Below, one piece after another: positions 12,090 through 22,153 of a stretch of DNA of 64,000 bases. Numbering within the stretch: position 1 is the stretch's first letter; each line of letters starts with the position of its first letter. Where the stretch lies: assembly GCA_020091685.1 (NCBI GenBank), contig CM034603.1, positions 39,131,209 through 39,195,208 of the forward strand. Direction: 5' to 3'. This DNA is from Lutjanus erythropterus. Taxonomy: Eukaryota > Chordata > Actinopteri > Lutjaniformes > Lutjanidae. The translations under genes were made by a program, and so were the position numbers. The notes beneath the pieces are model-generated. The model saw nothing but the letters and a program-made list of their open reading frames with translations. It was not told the origin of the DNA and ran no database searches.

Positions 12090-12800
12090 CTGGAAGTAAC
12101 TAATTACCAATATTCAGATTACTGTAATGGAGTTTTATTTATTTATTTATTTATTTGGTACTTTCATGGTACTACGTACCACCATGACTGAGAATCTTCA
12201 CAGACATATTTTTTGATACTTGTACTTCTATGAGTACATTTCCAAGTCTGTACTACTTGTACTTAAGTATACATTACAGTTTTATTTCACTAAAATTCGC
12301 CTTCAGTTCGTTTTTATGAGCTGCTTTCACCATTATTTTGACAGTTTGATAATAATAATAATTGTGGGGTGGGACAGTGAGAACAGGACATGCCAGTAAA
12401 AGTTTGGGGACGACTGCATTACACCGTGTAATCTACTTAGTTACTTTTAAAATCATAATGCACTACTGAGTGCAGTTTGAATTCATCTTCAAACTTCTCA
12501 TCTGCAGGAGAGTTTGAAGTAATTTAGACTGAACAGAAACAGAAGCGGCTGCTGTTAATAATATCAACTGTTAAAAAGTAACTAATACTCTGAGTAGTTT
12601 CTGATAAGAATACTGTGAAATTTTGTGTTTTTAACAGCAGTAGTTTTACTTGTAATTGAGTCATATTTTAATAAAATATTAAGAGTACTGAAAATATGTA
12701 CTTAAGTACAAGTACTGTTACATTGCGAAATTATTACTTAATTACAAGTAAAAGTACTGGAATTAGAAAATATACCTGAGTATTGATTGTAGAAACTACT
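12090..12800. repeat. Teleost 'ACTTAAGTAC' interspersed repeat
   Basis: Dense in AGTACTTGTACTT, ACTTAAGTAC and taaaagtactgg motifs (12170-12275 and 12690-12780). The same family occurs at 29490-29870, 33400-33485, 50695-51715 and 63795-63990. It is AT-rich, non-coding and internally inverted-repetitive. It is probably a non-autonomous DNA transposon; the best-bounded copy is at 50695. Confidence 0.65.
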
Positions 12801-14449
12801 CAAAGTTTAAGTTGCTTTTAACCGTTGATGTCACGTCTTCAAACTAGGGATGAAAATTTGTGTGTTTTCATGAAACAATAGTTGAAAACACAAACAATCA
12901 GTTAATCAATAATAATTAATAAGACACATAACACATGTTTATTTCTGCATTTTCTTTTTTTTTGGTCTTTTTTTCTCATTCTGTCAGACAAAATAATGTA
13001 AGAATAAAAAAGAAGTATGTAAAAATATATACATTCTACTGCAAAATGTAGTGATAATATGACAATAACAATATGAACAAATATATGTGAAGGTGCAGGT
13101 GCCTGATGTTTGTTAAAGCAGCATTAAAATATAAAACTGTGATATCTGGAAAACATACGTCTGTGTTCTTCACCTGTTTTCATGTTTGAACTCACTTTTT
13201 AATTCACAAGATGAATTAATTAAGTAGGTAATCCAAACAGAGAGGAAAGTAATCAGACTACATTACTTTAATATTGTGATGCTACTGTGAACTGTGATAA
13301 ATGATGACGTCAGAAACTGGTCTCTGCTGCACTGCAGGATCCTGGTTTGGTTTTTTGATGTGACTTCGGCGCCACCTTGTGGCTTTTCTCAGGAACTGGA
13401 TGATGATGAAGATGATGAAGATATTCCTGCCATATGACGTGTAACAGCTGCTTGTTTTTCTCTTTTGGATGCAGAAGATAAAAAGTTTGCTGCTCAGAAC
13501 GTCTTCAGCTTGTAGGAGCAGATTTTGAATTTAGTGTTTCACATGTCAAATAATCGATTATCTGTCGTTTAATGACAGAAATGTACTTAAGTGTGATGTA
13601 AACATTAGTTCATTATGCTGAATATAGATTCACTGTTTATTTTTATATGGATGGAATAATTGATGTTGATCCAAAATTAAACAATAAATAACAAACAATT
13701 ACCATCAAATATTTCAGATTTTCTTTCCTAAAATTCACTTTGAATGGCAGAAGACTGGATCTAGCTGAACCAGTGTACTGTCTTTAATCTGACAGTTATT
13801 TATTAATAACATTAATAATATACACAAATAATAATATCACAAATATATTCACTTTATTAACTTACACATGTTGATTAACTTTATTTTCATTTTAACAGAA
13901 TCAATCAATATCAACATTAATATTTATTGATAGACACACACTGATTGATTTATTGATAGTTTGTATATATTCATGTCCATTAGTCACACAGTTCTTTGGT
14001 CAGCTGCTATCTTTATTTTTTATTCCTATTCATGTAACAATAACAACAACAACAATAATAACAACAAATCTCAGGTAAATACATAAATAATTATAAAATA
14101 CTATGCAAATAGCAAATCATGAGATAAAGAAACAGATGGAATCAAAAACAACTAAGGAATCATCATTTTTAACATTATTATTTCTTGTATTTATTTGTTT
14201 AACATTATCTGTTTACTACAAAAGTAAAAAAAAAAACTTAATAAAAAAAATAATTCACATATACAAACATTTTATCTGCTCAGCCAATGGTGTTCAGAGA
14301 AATAAGTACATTTAAATAAACAAACATCTAAATACATGTTTAAAAAAACAAAACAAAAACACAAAAACACTGGATTAGATTGAGAAGGCTTTACGAGATG
14401 TGATTGGTTGATTCAATCACGAGAACGGAACGCGTTGCCAGCGTCAACA
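12801..14449. other. AT-rich intergenic DNA
   Basis: No gene. Very AT-rich from 12880 to 14350. 13200-13270 contains another scrap of the 'taatcagactacatta' type repeat. Confidence 0.45.
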
Positions 14450-14724
14450 GTCGTGTATAGAAGGGAACCCCAGACCCGCGAAAGATCTCTCAAAAGTTTC
14501 TTTTCAACCCAGAACCTGATCCTTCTCCGACTCTGACCGGCTGTTTTTGTTCCTCTTTGTACCGCAGCCACAGTTACATTATAAAATGTAATGAGTTTCT
14601 ATAACATTCAGAATGAAGAAACAACGCCTCCAAATCTCGCGAGAGTTTCGCAGACCTAGGATTCCCTTCTAGACACGACCAGCGTCCCCACCTGTCAGTC
14701 ACCACACCGGCTTTCAGTTCAGAG
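14450..14724 (+). promoter_or_regulatory. CpG-rich promoter with TCTCGCGAGA element
   Basis: GC and CpG content rise sharply here after about 2 kb of AT-rich DNA. The perfect palindrome TCTCGCGAGA lies at 14635-14644, a known vertebrate promoter element often found near start sites of housekeeping and bidirectional genes. A first exon with a donor follows at 15085. The transcript's gene cannot be named because downstream sequence is lost in the 500-N gap. Confidence 0.55.
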
Positions 14725-15085
14725 ATGAGGAAGGAGCCGAGGAAGAGGAGGAGGAAGAGGACGTCGATGGTGAAGAAATACGTTGTTGGGATTTTACCGA
14801 GAGGTGAAGAAAAAGGAGGAAAACGAGGAATATTATCGGACAGTTGTTGATTTCACGGCGGAGGTTTGGTCGTTTTTTTTTTGTGACGTTGAGGTTAAAT
14901 TTGCTGAGAGACTCACAGAAACATGGAGGATTTGGACATTTTCGGCTTTTACATCTAAACATTTCTGCGGCGTTTTTGGTTGTAAACTGTTTTTAAGTTG
15001 TTTTGGCGCCAGAAATGTGACGCATCTTAGCTAGCTTAAGTTAACTCAGCCTGCTAACAAGAAGCTAGTTAGCTTCACCTGTCAG
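14700..15085 (+). other. Putative non-coding first exon with short upstream ORF
   Basis: The CpG-rich sequence ends in a strong donor, CAG|GTAAG after 15085. An ATG at 14725 opens a 41-codon frame rich in Arg, Lys and Glu (starts MRKEPRKRRRKRTSMVKKYV) that stops at 14848-14850, well before the donor. It is therefore more likely an upstream ORF in a 5' UTR than a coding exon. The exon start is a guess. The next exon is not visible before the N gap at 15421. Confidence 0.4.
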
Positions 15086-15374
15086 GTAAGAAAAATCAAC
15101 TCTGCTCTTTTATTTCTTGTACAAACATGAACGTTGTTGGTCTGTGGCTTGTGTTGTGGTTTTGTGGTAAAGCTTCAGTAAAGTGCAGTTTACATTTATT
15201 TTACACTGAAGTGGTTTGTTTCTGTTAACTTTAAAAATAGATTACAATACAGTTACTAACTACCTGTTTAATAACTGATTAAAAACTGCTGGATCTGGAT
15301 CTGTCTGTGCTCTGAAAACTGTTTTTTCTTGCAGTAAGTAGGAAGGAGTAGTAGTTTGAAAAAGGTTGAAAAGT

Positions 15375-15420
15375 AGGGCTGTCAGTTTAACGCGTTAATT
15401 AGATTAATTAATTACGCTGC
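15375..15420. mobile_element. End of a hAT-like element, cut by the gap
   Basis: agggctgtcagtttaacgcg followed by attaattaatta is the familiar terminal sequence of a widespread fish hAT-like transposon. Everything beyond its first 46 bases is inside the N gap, so only one end is seen. Confidence 0.5.
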
Positions 15421-15920
15421 NNNNNNNNNNNNNNNNNNNNNNNNNNNNNNNNNNNNNNNNNNNNNNNNNNNNNNNNNNNNNNNNNNNNNNNNNNNNNNNN
15501 NNNNNNNNNNNNNNNNNNNNNNNNNNNNNNNNNNNNNNNNNNNNNNNNNNNNNNNNNNNNNNNNNNNNNNNNNNNNNNNNNNNNNNNNNNNNNNNNNNNN
15601 NNNNNNNNNNNNNNNNNNNNNNNNNNNNNNNNNNNNNNNNNNNNNNNNNNNNNNNNNNNNNNNNNNNNNNNNNNNNNNNNNNNNNNNNNNNNNNNNNNNN
15701 NNNNNNNNNNNNNNNNNNNNNNNNNNNNNNNNNNNNNNNNNNNNNNNNNNNNNNNNNNNNNNNNNNNNNNNNNNNNNNNNNNNNNNNNNNNNNNNNNNNN
15801 NNNNNNNNNNNNNNNNNNNNNNNNNNNNNNNNNNNNNNNNNNNNNNNNNNNNNNNNNNNNNNNNNNNNNNNNNNNNNNNNNNNNNNNNNNNNNNNNNNNN
15901 NNNNNNNNNNNNNNNNNNNN
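15421..15920. other. Assembly gap (500 N)
   Basis: Exactly 500 N, the same size as the gap at 32170-32669, so it is a placeholder and not a measured distance. Confidence 0.99.
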
Positions 15921-16097
15921 TTTTTAAGTGGGTTTTCTCTGGGTGCTCCAGTTTTCCCCACCGCCCCCCAAAAAAGACAACAACAATAATAATCATATTA
16001 TAATGTACTTAATGTGCATTATAGTATATTTTTAAATAAAAACATTGAATCAACTGAAAAATAACATGAATGTGTGTTTGTGTGTGTGTGTGTGTGT
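15921..16097. repeat. 177-bp direct repeat, copy 1 (after gap)
   Basis: By eye identical to 31993-32169. Copy 1 begins right after the 500-N gap. Copy 2 begins right after a single N and ends right before the next 500-N gap. Such placement points to an assembly overlap and not to a biological repeat. Confidence 0.9.
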
Positions 16098-17104
16098 TTT
16101 GACAGGTTTTCTGCTTTAACTGTAAGAAATTATACTGAATGATGATCGAAATTATAAACTTCATCAGTCAAAGGTGTCCTTATCATTTTGGCTGTGGTCA
16201 AACAAACAAAACATTTGCAATTTAAGAAGCAAAAAGTCATGATAAATTCTGACAAAGGTAGATAGAAAATGTTAAGTCATTGTGCACAATGGCACAATTC
16301 AGTGTAGTGAAATATTATTAATGTATGTAAACACGAGCATAACCCTGGTGGGGGGGAAGTGATCTGTGGTTCCGACCCCTTGTGGTTATTTAATTAAACC
16401 TAAAGTTAACTAGACTATACACCATTTAAACTTTGGCACAGGTAGCCAAGATGGGCAATGGTGCAGAATCTTTGTTGAACCTGAGAGCCCTTTATCACTT
16501 GTGTGATTTGGGGATGCATATCCTAAAGTCATTTGCAGTTTATCAAATTACAACTGACCAGTGGATACGCAATAAATTTCAGGCCAGAGATTCAAATTAA
16601 AAGTTTAATTTTTTTCTGCACAATATTAGCATTTTAAGTAAACTGGTATTTTATTTAAATGTTCCCTTCTATTTAATTTTTATGGCACTGCAGCAGTAAC
16701 TTCAGATGCGGCCTTTGTTTTGTGCATGTAAAGATGATGCAATCATTCCTGAATACTGAAAATTAAAAAAATATATATTTATATATTTTATAGATTTAAA
16801 AATGGTTTTTTTGCTTATCCGGAGGTTATGATCAGAACTGTGTTCATATCAACAGCCTGTTATTCATGACAGTGGTCTGCTATCCAGAAATAACAGCCCT
16901 TAGAATGCTTTAGTTGACCAATCAGAATTGAGTATTTAATAAAGTTGTGTAATAAACAGAGATGGTCTTCACAAGTAATATAAATTACTGATGATGAAAA
17001 CCTGAAAATACTGAATGATGATGATATTTACTCTTACACAGTGGAATAGTTTTGCATTGCAAAAAAAAAAAAATTATAACTTGGTTTTGTATTCTGAGCG
17101 CGAG
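16098..17104. other. Upstream region of METAP1D
   Basis: No other gene recognised. AT-rich; ordinary intergenic DNA up to the METAP1D promoter. Confidence 0.4.
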
Positions 17105-17155
17105 TCATGCACCACGTGACTCATGCACCACGTGACTACCCATAAAGATGGCGGC
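17105..17155 (+). promoter_or_regulatory. METAP1D core promoter: duplicated E-box and YY1-like site over the start codon
   Basis: A 16-base unit, TCATGCACCACGTGAC, is tandemly duplicated (17105-17120 and 17121-17136), giving two CACGTG E-boxes at 17113-17118 and 17129-17134. CACGTGAC is the core favoured by USF and TFEB/MITF-type bHLH-ZIP factors. AAGATGGCGGC at 17145-17155 is the canonical YY1 motif and overlaps the METAP1D ATG at 17148, an arrangement common in housekeeping and mitochondrial genes. Occupancy is inferred only. Confidence 0.6.
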
Positions 17156-17187
17156 GCCCTGCTCTGCCGGATTTGCTACAAGATCAG
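17148..17187 (+). CDS. metap1d: METAP1D exon 1
   Basis: ATG GCG GCG start, 13 codons plus one base ([13 protein letters not shown]), donor CAG|GTACAG. The ATG was chosen because MAAP also begins the human protein and the YY1 motif overlaps it. Confidence 0.75.
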
Positions 17188-20100
17188 GTACAGAGCCAAG
17201 ACACTGCTCGGACTCCTGTAAGCAGGTAGCTTTAGCGGCTGCTCCGACCACCTGTGCTCCTGCGTAACAAACGACTTATTTAACAAATACATTAAAACAT
17301 GGCAGCAGTCGTGATATTTTCTAAATAAAGGGGCGGTGTTTTTGCTAACACATGCTAGCTGCTAGCCTCCCGGCGTTCGTTTATGGACTGATCTCACATC
17401 CAGCAGTTGGTGGTGGACAGACTCAGGTGTGATTCACAACCGTAGTTCAGTCCACTTTGACAACACGTGTGACTTCAGTTTAGTCTATTCTGAGGTCGGA
17501 CTACGTTATTTTGAGGTGTTTCTGTTTTTATGTCCCCCTTATTTACTGGCATAAGGGCGTCAGAAACAGCCCTGAATATAATGCAGTCCAATATAACACC
17601 ACTGACAACGACCTCACTGCTAAAACACAACATTTAATTAGCAGCATCAACAAAAACTAAACATTATGTGCATTACAAAAGTAGATGATGGTAGAAAAGT
17701 TGTTTTAGGTTGTACAGATGTGCTTATTAAGGTGTATGTTGCACATGACTGCACCCAAACCTTGTGAACTGGTTATGCCTCCAGTTCCCAGCGCACACAA
17801 CAGACTGTGCACTGGAGATTCATTATTTACCCAGACACCGACCAGCACGTCTATGCTGGAATAATAAATACTTTCACCAGGTTTTATAAAATGAATTAAC
17901 GTCTTAAAACTAGATTTTACCACAGGCCTACCTTATAATCACATCACAAACATTTTAATATGTTTTCCAATTTAAATGAGAATAATGATGTAAAAAGTAT
18001 CATTCTGTCTAATATCACAAATCATAATCATTTAGCCCAAACTGCTAGTGACACACACTGAGTCCTCTTACCAAATGCAGATCTTCTTGGTGAAGCTTGA
18101 GCTCATCTGTAGTCTTCAATGTGGCTCACACTATACATAGAATAAAATAAAATACACATTGTTGTGAGTCATTGTTGAACAATTGGCTAAAAAGAGAGCA
18201 CTGGTTAGTGGTAACAGTAAGAAGCATTGCCTCTTTGCCACTTATTCTTAATAGAAAAGCGTGTCATAGAGAGCATTTTCTTCTTCATTGTGCTGCTTTC
18301 TTTTTCCCCAGGACTGGGTTCTTTCCTGCAGAGACTGTGTCGTCGAGGAAGCTGTGGCCCCCCCACAGCGCTGCCTTGTCAGCAACGTCGGCACTTCTTC
18401 TGGAGGAAGTGGAAAAGTTCTCACAATGTAGTTCGCCCAGCTACTGTTCGGCCTGCGTACGCAGTACCTGAGGTACAGTACCTCATGTCCCCATAATGCC
18501 TCAGTCCTGAGCAGTATTCTGATTGGAAAGGGCAGAAGATAGACATTTTATTTAAGGATACTTGTAGCTGGAAGTTTTACTTGCTTAATTGAAATTACCA
18601 CTATACAGGGAACCCTGATATAATAGAAAACTGCCTAAAATGACCCTCAAATTACTTGAATCAACAAAGGTTTAAGGTATATAATTTAGTTTTTTAAGGC
18701 TAATTTAGATAAGAATTATTAGTACTTTACTGTAAGGTGAAAATGTTTAAAATGGAAAATTGTGATGAGATTAACTACCATAATTGGAAGTTAAACTTCT
18801 ACCATTATAATTGTGTTTTGTTGAAGAAAATTCTTAAAGTAATAGTTTGAATTATTTGAAGTGGTTTTGTATGATGTACTTATTGGTCATCATTATAGAT
18901 GGCAGTAGACGCATCCTCAGTTTGGAGAAGCAGAGATGGCTACCAGAACAGAAGCTAAATAATGTACTGATGTGAATGATGTGAGCAACAAAAAGCATAT
19001 TAGCCACCTAAAAAAATAAACATCAGTGTGCAGTATATTTAGAATATTTTCACTGCTTTACCCTGCTGCCAGACCAGCTTTTCTGATGGGAAACTGCCGT
19101 CATATAAGCCAAATGTCGCTCTCTCTCCAAAGCCACCAGCCGGCTTTGGAAAAATGTTTGTGTTATTGTGTGATTGAGTGAATCTGAACTAATCTTTTAA
19201 AACAGTAAACAACAACACAAATAAACTAACAGATCGAGGTAACTGCAGACCAGCAGCTCCTGTGTTCTGCGGTGACTGTTAATTACTGTTTTTGGCAGTA
19301 GACTTTGGTTGGTTTGGCGAGAGCAATATCTTATATATAATGTTGGTCTCCTGTCAGAACAGGCTGCCTGACAGCAAGGTAAAGTGGTGAAAATATTCTA
19401 AATATAGCGTACACTTAAAGAGATACTGATATTTTTAAGAGCCCCTTTTAAGTGGCTAAAGTACATTTTGTTGCTGATCCTGTCCACAGCAGTTTATTGC
19501 TTAGCTTCCTGCAGCAGCACCCCTGCTGCTTCCCTGAACTGGAGGCGTGGCAACTGCCATCTGCTGTCGGTAAAACACTGATTATGGATAAGTCTGTCAT
19601 AGAACCCCGCTTTAAAGCATTGCGACTGACTCAAGTCTTCCATTCTTTACTATCACACTCTATCACACAACTGAGAGATACGCACTTAAAAATTTCATAA
19701 CCCATCTTTCCTCTCCTCCCTGACTGTAGCACATTGTGCGGCCTGATTATGTAAAGTCTAGACTGGTCCCAGAATGGCCAGACTACATAGAGATCAAAGA
19801 CCAAGAGCAGATCGAAGGCCTGGCCAGAGCGTGTCAGCTAGCCAGACATGTACTGCTTCTAGCTGGACGCAGCCTGAAGGTGAACGCTTACTCACTACAA
19901 GTAATATCTCCATTTCTATGTCATGAAAAACAACAAAAACAACTTAATAATTTTGACCTGTGGCTTCCAGGTGGGTATGACAACAGATGAGATCGACTTC
20001 ATCGTGCACCAGGAGACAATCAAGAACAACGCCTACCCATCCCCTCTCAGATACGGGGGCTTCCCCAAGTCAGTGTGTACATCTGTGAACAACGTGGTCT

Positions 20101-20940
20101 GTCATGGTATACCTGACAGGTAAATGGGCAGGATATTCATTCACAGCATGAATTAGAGAATATCACTCCTATGGGAAACAGTGATGCTGAGAAAGTCTGC
20201 CACAGAGAGAGCACTGAGGCGATCAGTACATGTAGTGACACCCAGTGTCCACAATCGAAACTGCATTTTAATATCCACAGCAGGCCAAATGCAATTTTTA
20301 AATATATTTTTGGCCATAGGACAGCTGAAGCTATGACAGGAAAGGGGGAGAGAGAGTTGGAGGGGCAGCAGTGGGCTGTAGGCTGGAGCTGAACCCACGA
20401 CTGCTGCAGGGGACTCACAGTAAATGGGGCAGATGCTCCACCGACTGAGCTACCAGGCCACCAACCAAATACAATTTAAACTTTAAAATTACTCTCGAAC
20501 CATATGAAATCAGGTGTCCAAATGACAGGCGCCCAGTGACACAAAAACTGCATTGTTGTGAAAATGTTCATGGTATTCAGAACTCATGATTGGACAGTTG
20601 GTTCTCTTTTAGACAAGTATAATAAATACAAATTTGTTGGAGTCTGTACCAAACAAAGATGTTTTCTTACATCTGGAGAGCAAGATTTGTAGGTCTGGTC
20701 ATCTCTGCGGCACTATGGTACTTCATGATCGTGCTTTTTTGTCACTTCTTCAATTTGGATGTTGCACTTGGCTATATTACGATTTTGATGATATTTGATT
20801 AATTGTGCAGCCTGAGTTGGACATCATTAAAAATGTTAGGAATTCCCTTTATGCCTGTTTGCACCATTCATTTTTTTTATATCCTCGTTTCCTGCAGTCA
20901 ACAACTTCAGGATGGAGATATCATCAACATTGACGTCACT
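17148..20940 (+). CDS. metap1d: Methionine aminopeptidase 1D, mitochondrial: exons 1-5 only (3' half absent)
   Basis: The enzyme removes initiator methionine from nascent proteins in mitochondria (M24A metallopeptidase family). Five exons with matching splice phases give 181 codons of an expected 330-340. The N-terminus is short and Arg/Ser-rich, as in a mitochondrial targeting peptide ([20 protein letters not shown]). It is followed by the conserved start of the peptidase fold: [68 protein letters not shown], then VVCHGIP and GDIINIDVT. The CHGIP histidine corresponds to the catalytic His of bacterial MetAP, and the Asp of NIDVT to its first metal ligand. The remaining ligands (HGDT Asp, the later His and two Glu) would lie in exons not found in this window; CACTIN sequence begins about 600 bases later. 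The gene is therefore truncated here by rearrangement or misassembly. Confidence 0.9.
18312..18472 (+). CDS. metap1d: METAP1D exon 2
   Basis: Acceptor tttttccccag, donor GAG|GTACAG. Encodes the Arg-rich leader [20 protein letters not shown] and on to VRPAYAVPE. Phase 1 in, phase 0 out. Confidence 0.85.
18880..19660. mobile_element. Long-inverted-repeat MITE, family P, in METAP1D intron 2
   Basis: The left half (gatggcagtagacgcatcct, then cagtttggagaag) is the inverse of the right half (gttgctgatcctgtccacag, then cagtttattgcttagcttcc and actgccatctgctg). Related copies are at 24930-25575, 30000-30675, 34100-34440 and 48130-48545. There is no coding capacity. Each copy can fold into a hairpin of several hundred bases. 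Confidence 0.75.
19730..19879 (+). CDS. metap1d: METAP1D exon 3
   Basis: Acceptor tgactgtag, 50 codons, donor AAG|GTGAAC. Encodes [20 protein letters not shown] through LAGRSLK. Phase 0 at both ends. Confidence 0.93.
19971..20119 (+). CDS. metap1d: METAP1D exon 4
   Basis: Acceptor tggcttccag, donor CAG|GTAAAT. Encodes [20 protein letters not shown] through VVCHGIPD, including the catalytic-histidine box. Only 91 bases of intron separate it from exon 3. Confidence 0.94.
20312..20462 (-). mobile_element. tRNA-derived SINE in METAP1D intron 4 (minus)
   Basis: On the minus strand, tggcctggtagctcagtcgg followed by tggagcat is a pol III A box of tRNA type, and about 35 bases further on gggttcagctcc is a B box. 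After that comes a CT-rich body ending in tcagctgtcctatggcc. This is the layout of a common teleost tRNA-type SINE; it is not a functional tRNA gene. Confidence 0.75.
20898..20940 (+). CDS. metap1d: METAP1D exon 5 (last one present)
   Basis: Acceptor tttcctgcag, donor ACT|GTGAGT. Encodes [15 protein letters not shown], the strand carrying the first metal-binding Asp. The donor is intact, so a further exon is expected, but none follows. Confidence 0.93.
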
Positions 20941-21558
20941 GTGAGTTGATGCCTTAACAGACACGCACTCAAACTCAAACACCGTACTCATCACGCCAGA
21001 GCAGCAACCTTGGGTTGCTTAATCCATAGCAGTTTGTTATAGTCTATAAGATTATCACTATTTGAGAATTTATGGTATGTTATTTTAGAGAAAATGTGTA
21101 TATTGATATATATATATTGTATATCGTGGCATAGCATAAGTCACATTGCCGAGCCCTAACATGAAATAGGTTTCAAATTGCATTTATAATGGTCTAAATT
21201 GTTGAAACCTGTGGAAACCCCACTGTAAATCCCAAAACCAAGACAATTTTCTATTACTATGTGACAGTAAAGTTTTTTTCTTTTTTATCATGAATCAACA
21301 ATCTTTTGATTATGCAACTTCCACTACAAAAAAGAAGCCAGTATGTCTGTAAACAAGAAGACCTGCTTGTTGGTATTAACCCTATTAATAACTGAGGAGT
21401 TTCTGGTGTATCTGGATTCAGGTTTTAGAGGGTGGATGGATGTATGGAAAATCTTCCCCATTACAGTCTGTTGATGCTGAAGAGGAAAGAATAAATATAT
21501 TTGGTGATGGCTGCCCATCCAGGAGCAAAAATGTACTGAATCACCTTTTCTGTCTCAG
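20941..21558. other. Junction between METAP1D intron 5 and CACTIN
   Basis: No METAP1D exon 6 and no recognisable CACTIN first exon. At 21085-21160 an AT-rich stretch ends in gtcacattgccgagccctaa, resembling the end of a hAT-type element. This short interval therefore joins the 5' half of one gene to the body of another. Confidence 0.55.
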
Positions 21559-22153
21559 TTCTGATTCAGATGATGGCAAAATGAGGAGGAGGAGAAAGGA
21601 GATGGAAAACCGGCAAGGAACATCCCGAGAGTGGAGAAGGGGACGGTCCCATCACAGCTCTGACTCCCGTGATGGAAGCAGCGACAGAGAGAGGAGAAGA
21701 CAGAGAAGTCCTGACAGAGGGAGTCCAGTCAGAGACAGACAGAGGAGGGAACGAGACAGGGACAGAGAGAGGGACAGAGACAGAGACAGGTGGAGGAGCA
21801 ACAGCAGAGACAGGGAAAGAAAAAGGGACAAAAGCCGGGAACGACGGAAAAGGAGCGAAGACAGGGGCAGAGACAGAGGGAGGCAGCGCTCCAGCTCCGC
21901 AGAGTCGTCCGACAGCTCCGGGTCTGATCATGTCCACGCAGCCAAAGAAAAGGAGGACAAGAAGAAACAGAAAGACATGATGAAAGCTCTGGAGACACCA
22001 GAGGAGAAGAGGGCCAGGAGGCTGGCAAAGAAGGAAGCGAAGGAGAAGAAAAGGAGAGAGAAGATGGGCTGGAGTGACGAATACATGGGATACACCAACG
22101 CAGACAATCCATTTGGTGACAACAACTTATTAGGCACATTCAAATGGCAGAAG
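21559..22153 (+). CDS. cactin: CACTIN exon A (RS/RD-rich)
   Basis: Acceptor ttttctgtctcag, donor AAG|GTGAGT. Takes two bases from a missing upstream exon. Encodes SSDSDDGKMRRRRKEM, a long RDRERDRD low-complexity part, then NPFGDNNLLGTFKWQK. The internal ATG at 21581 could be a start if no upstream exon exists, but the incoming phase and acceptor argue against that. Confidence 0.88.

Noticed and set aside
14725-14850. Small Arg/Lys-rich protein of 41 residues
   Set aside because: It lies within a CpG-rich first exon upstream of a donor and has low complexity, so an upstream ORF is more likely than a gene.
15404-15996. Open frames of 185-194 codons
   Set aside because: They consist of X residues from the 500-N gap; the same holds at 32117-32701.
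20372-20462. tRNA gene on the minus strand
   Set aside because: A and B boxes are present, but the spacing sequence does not give a proper anticodon stem and a SINE body follows. It is a tRNA-derived SINE.
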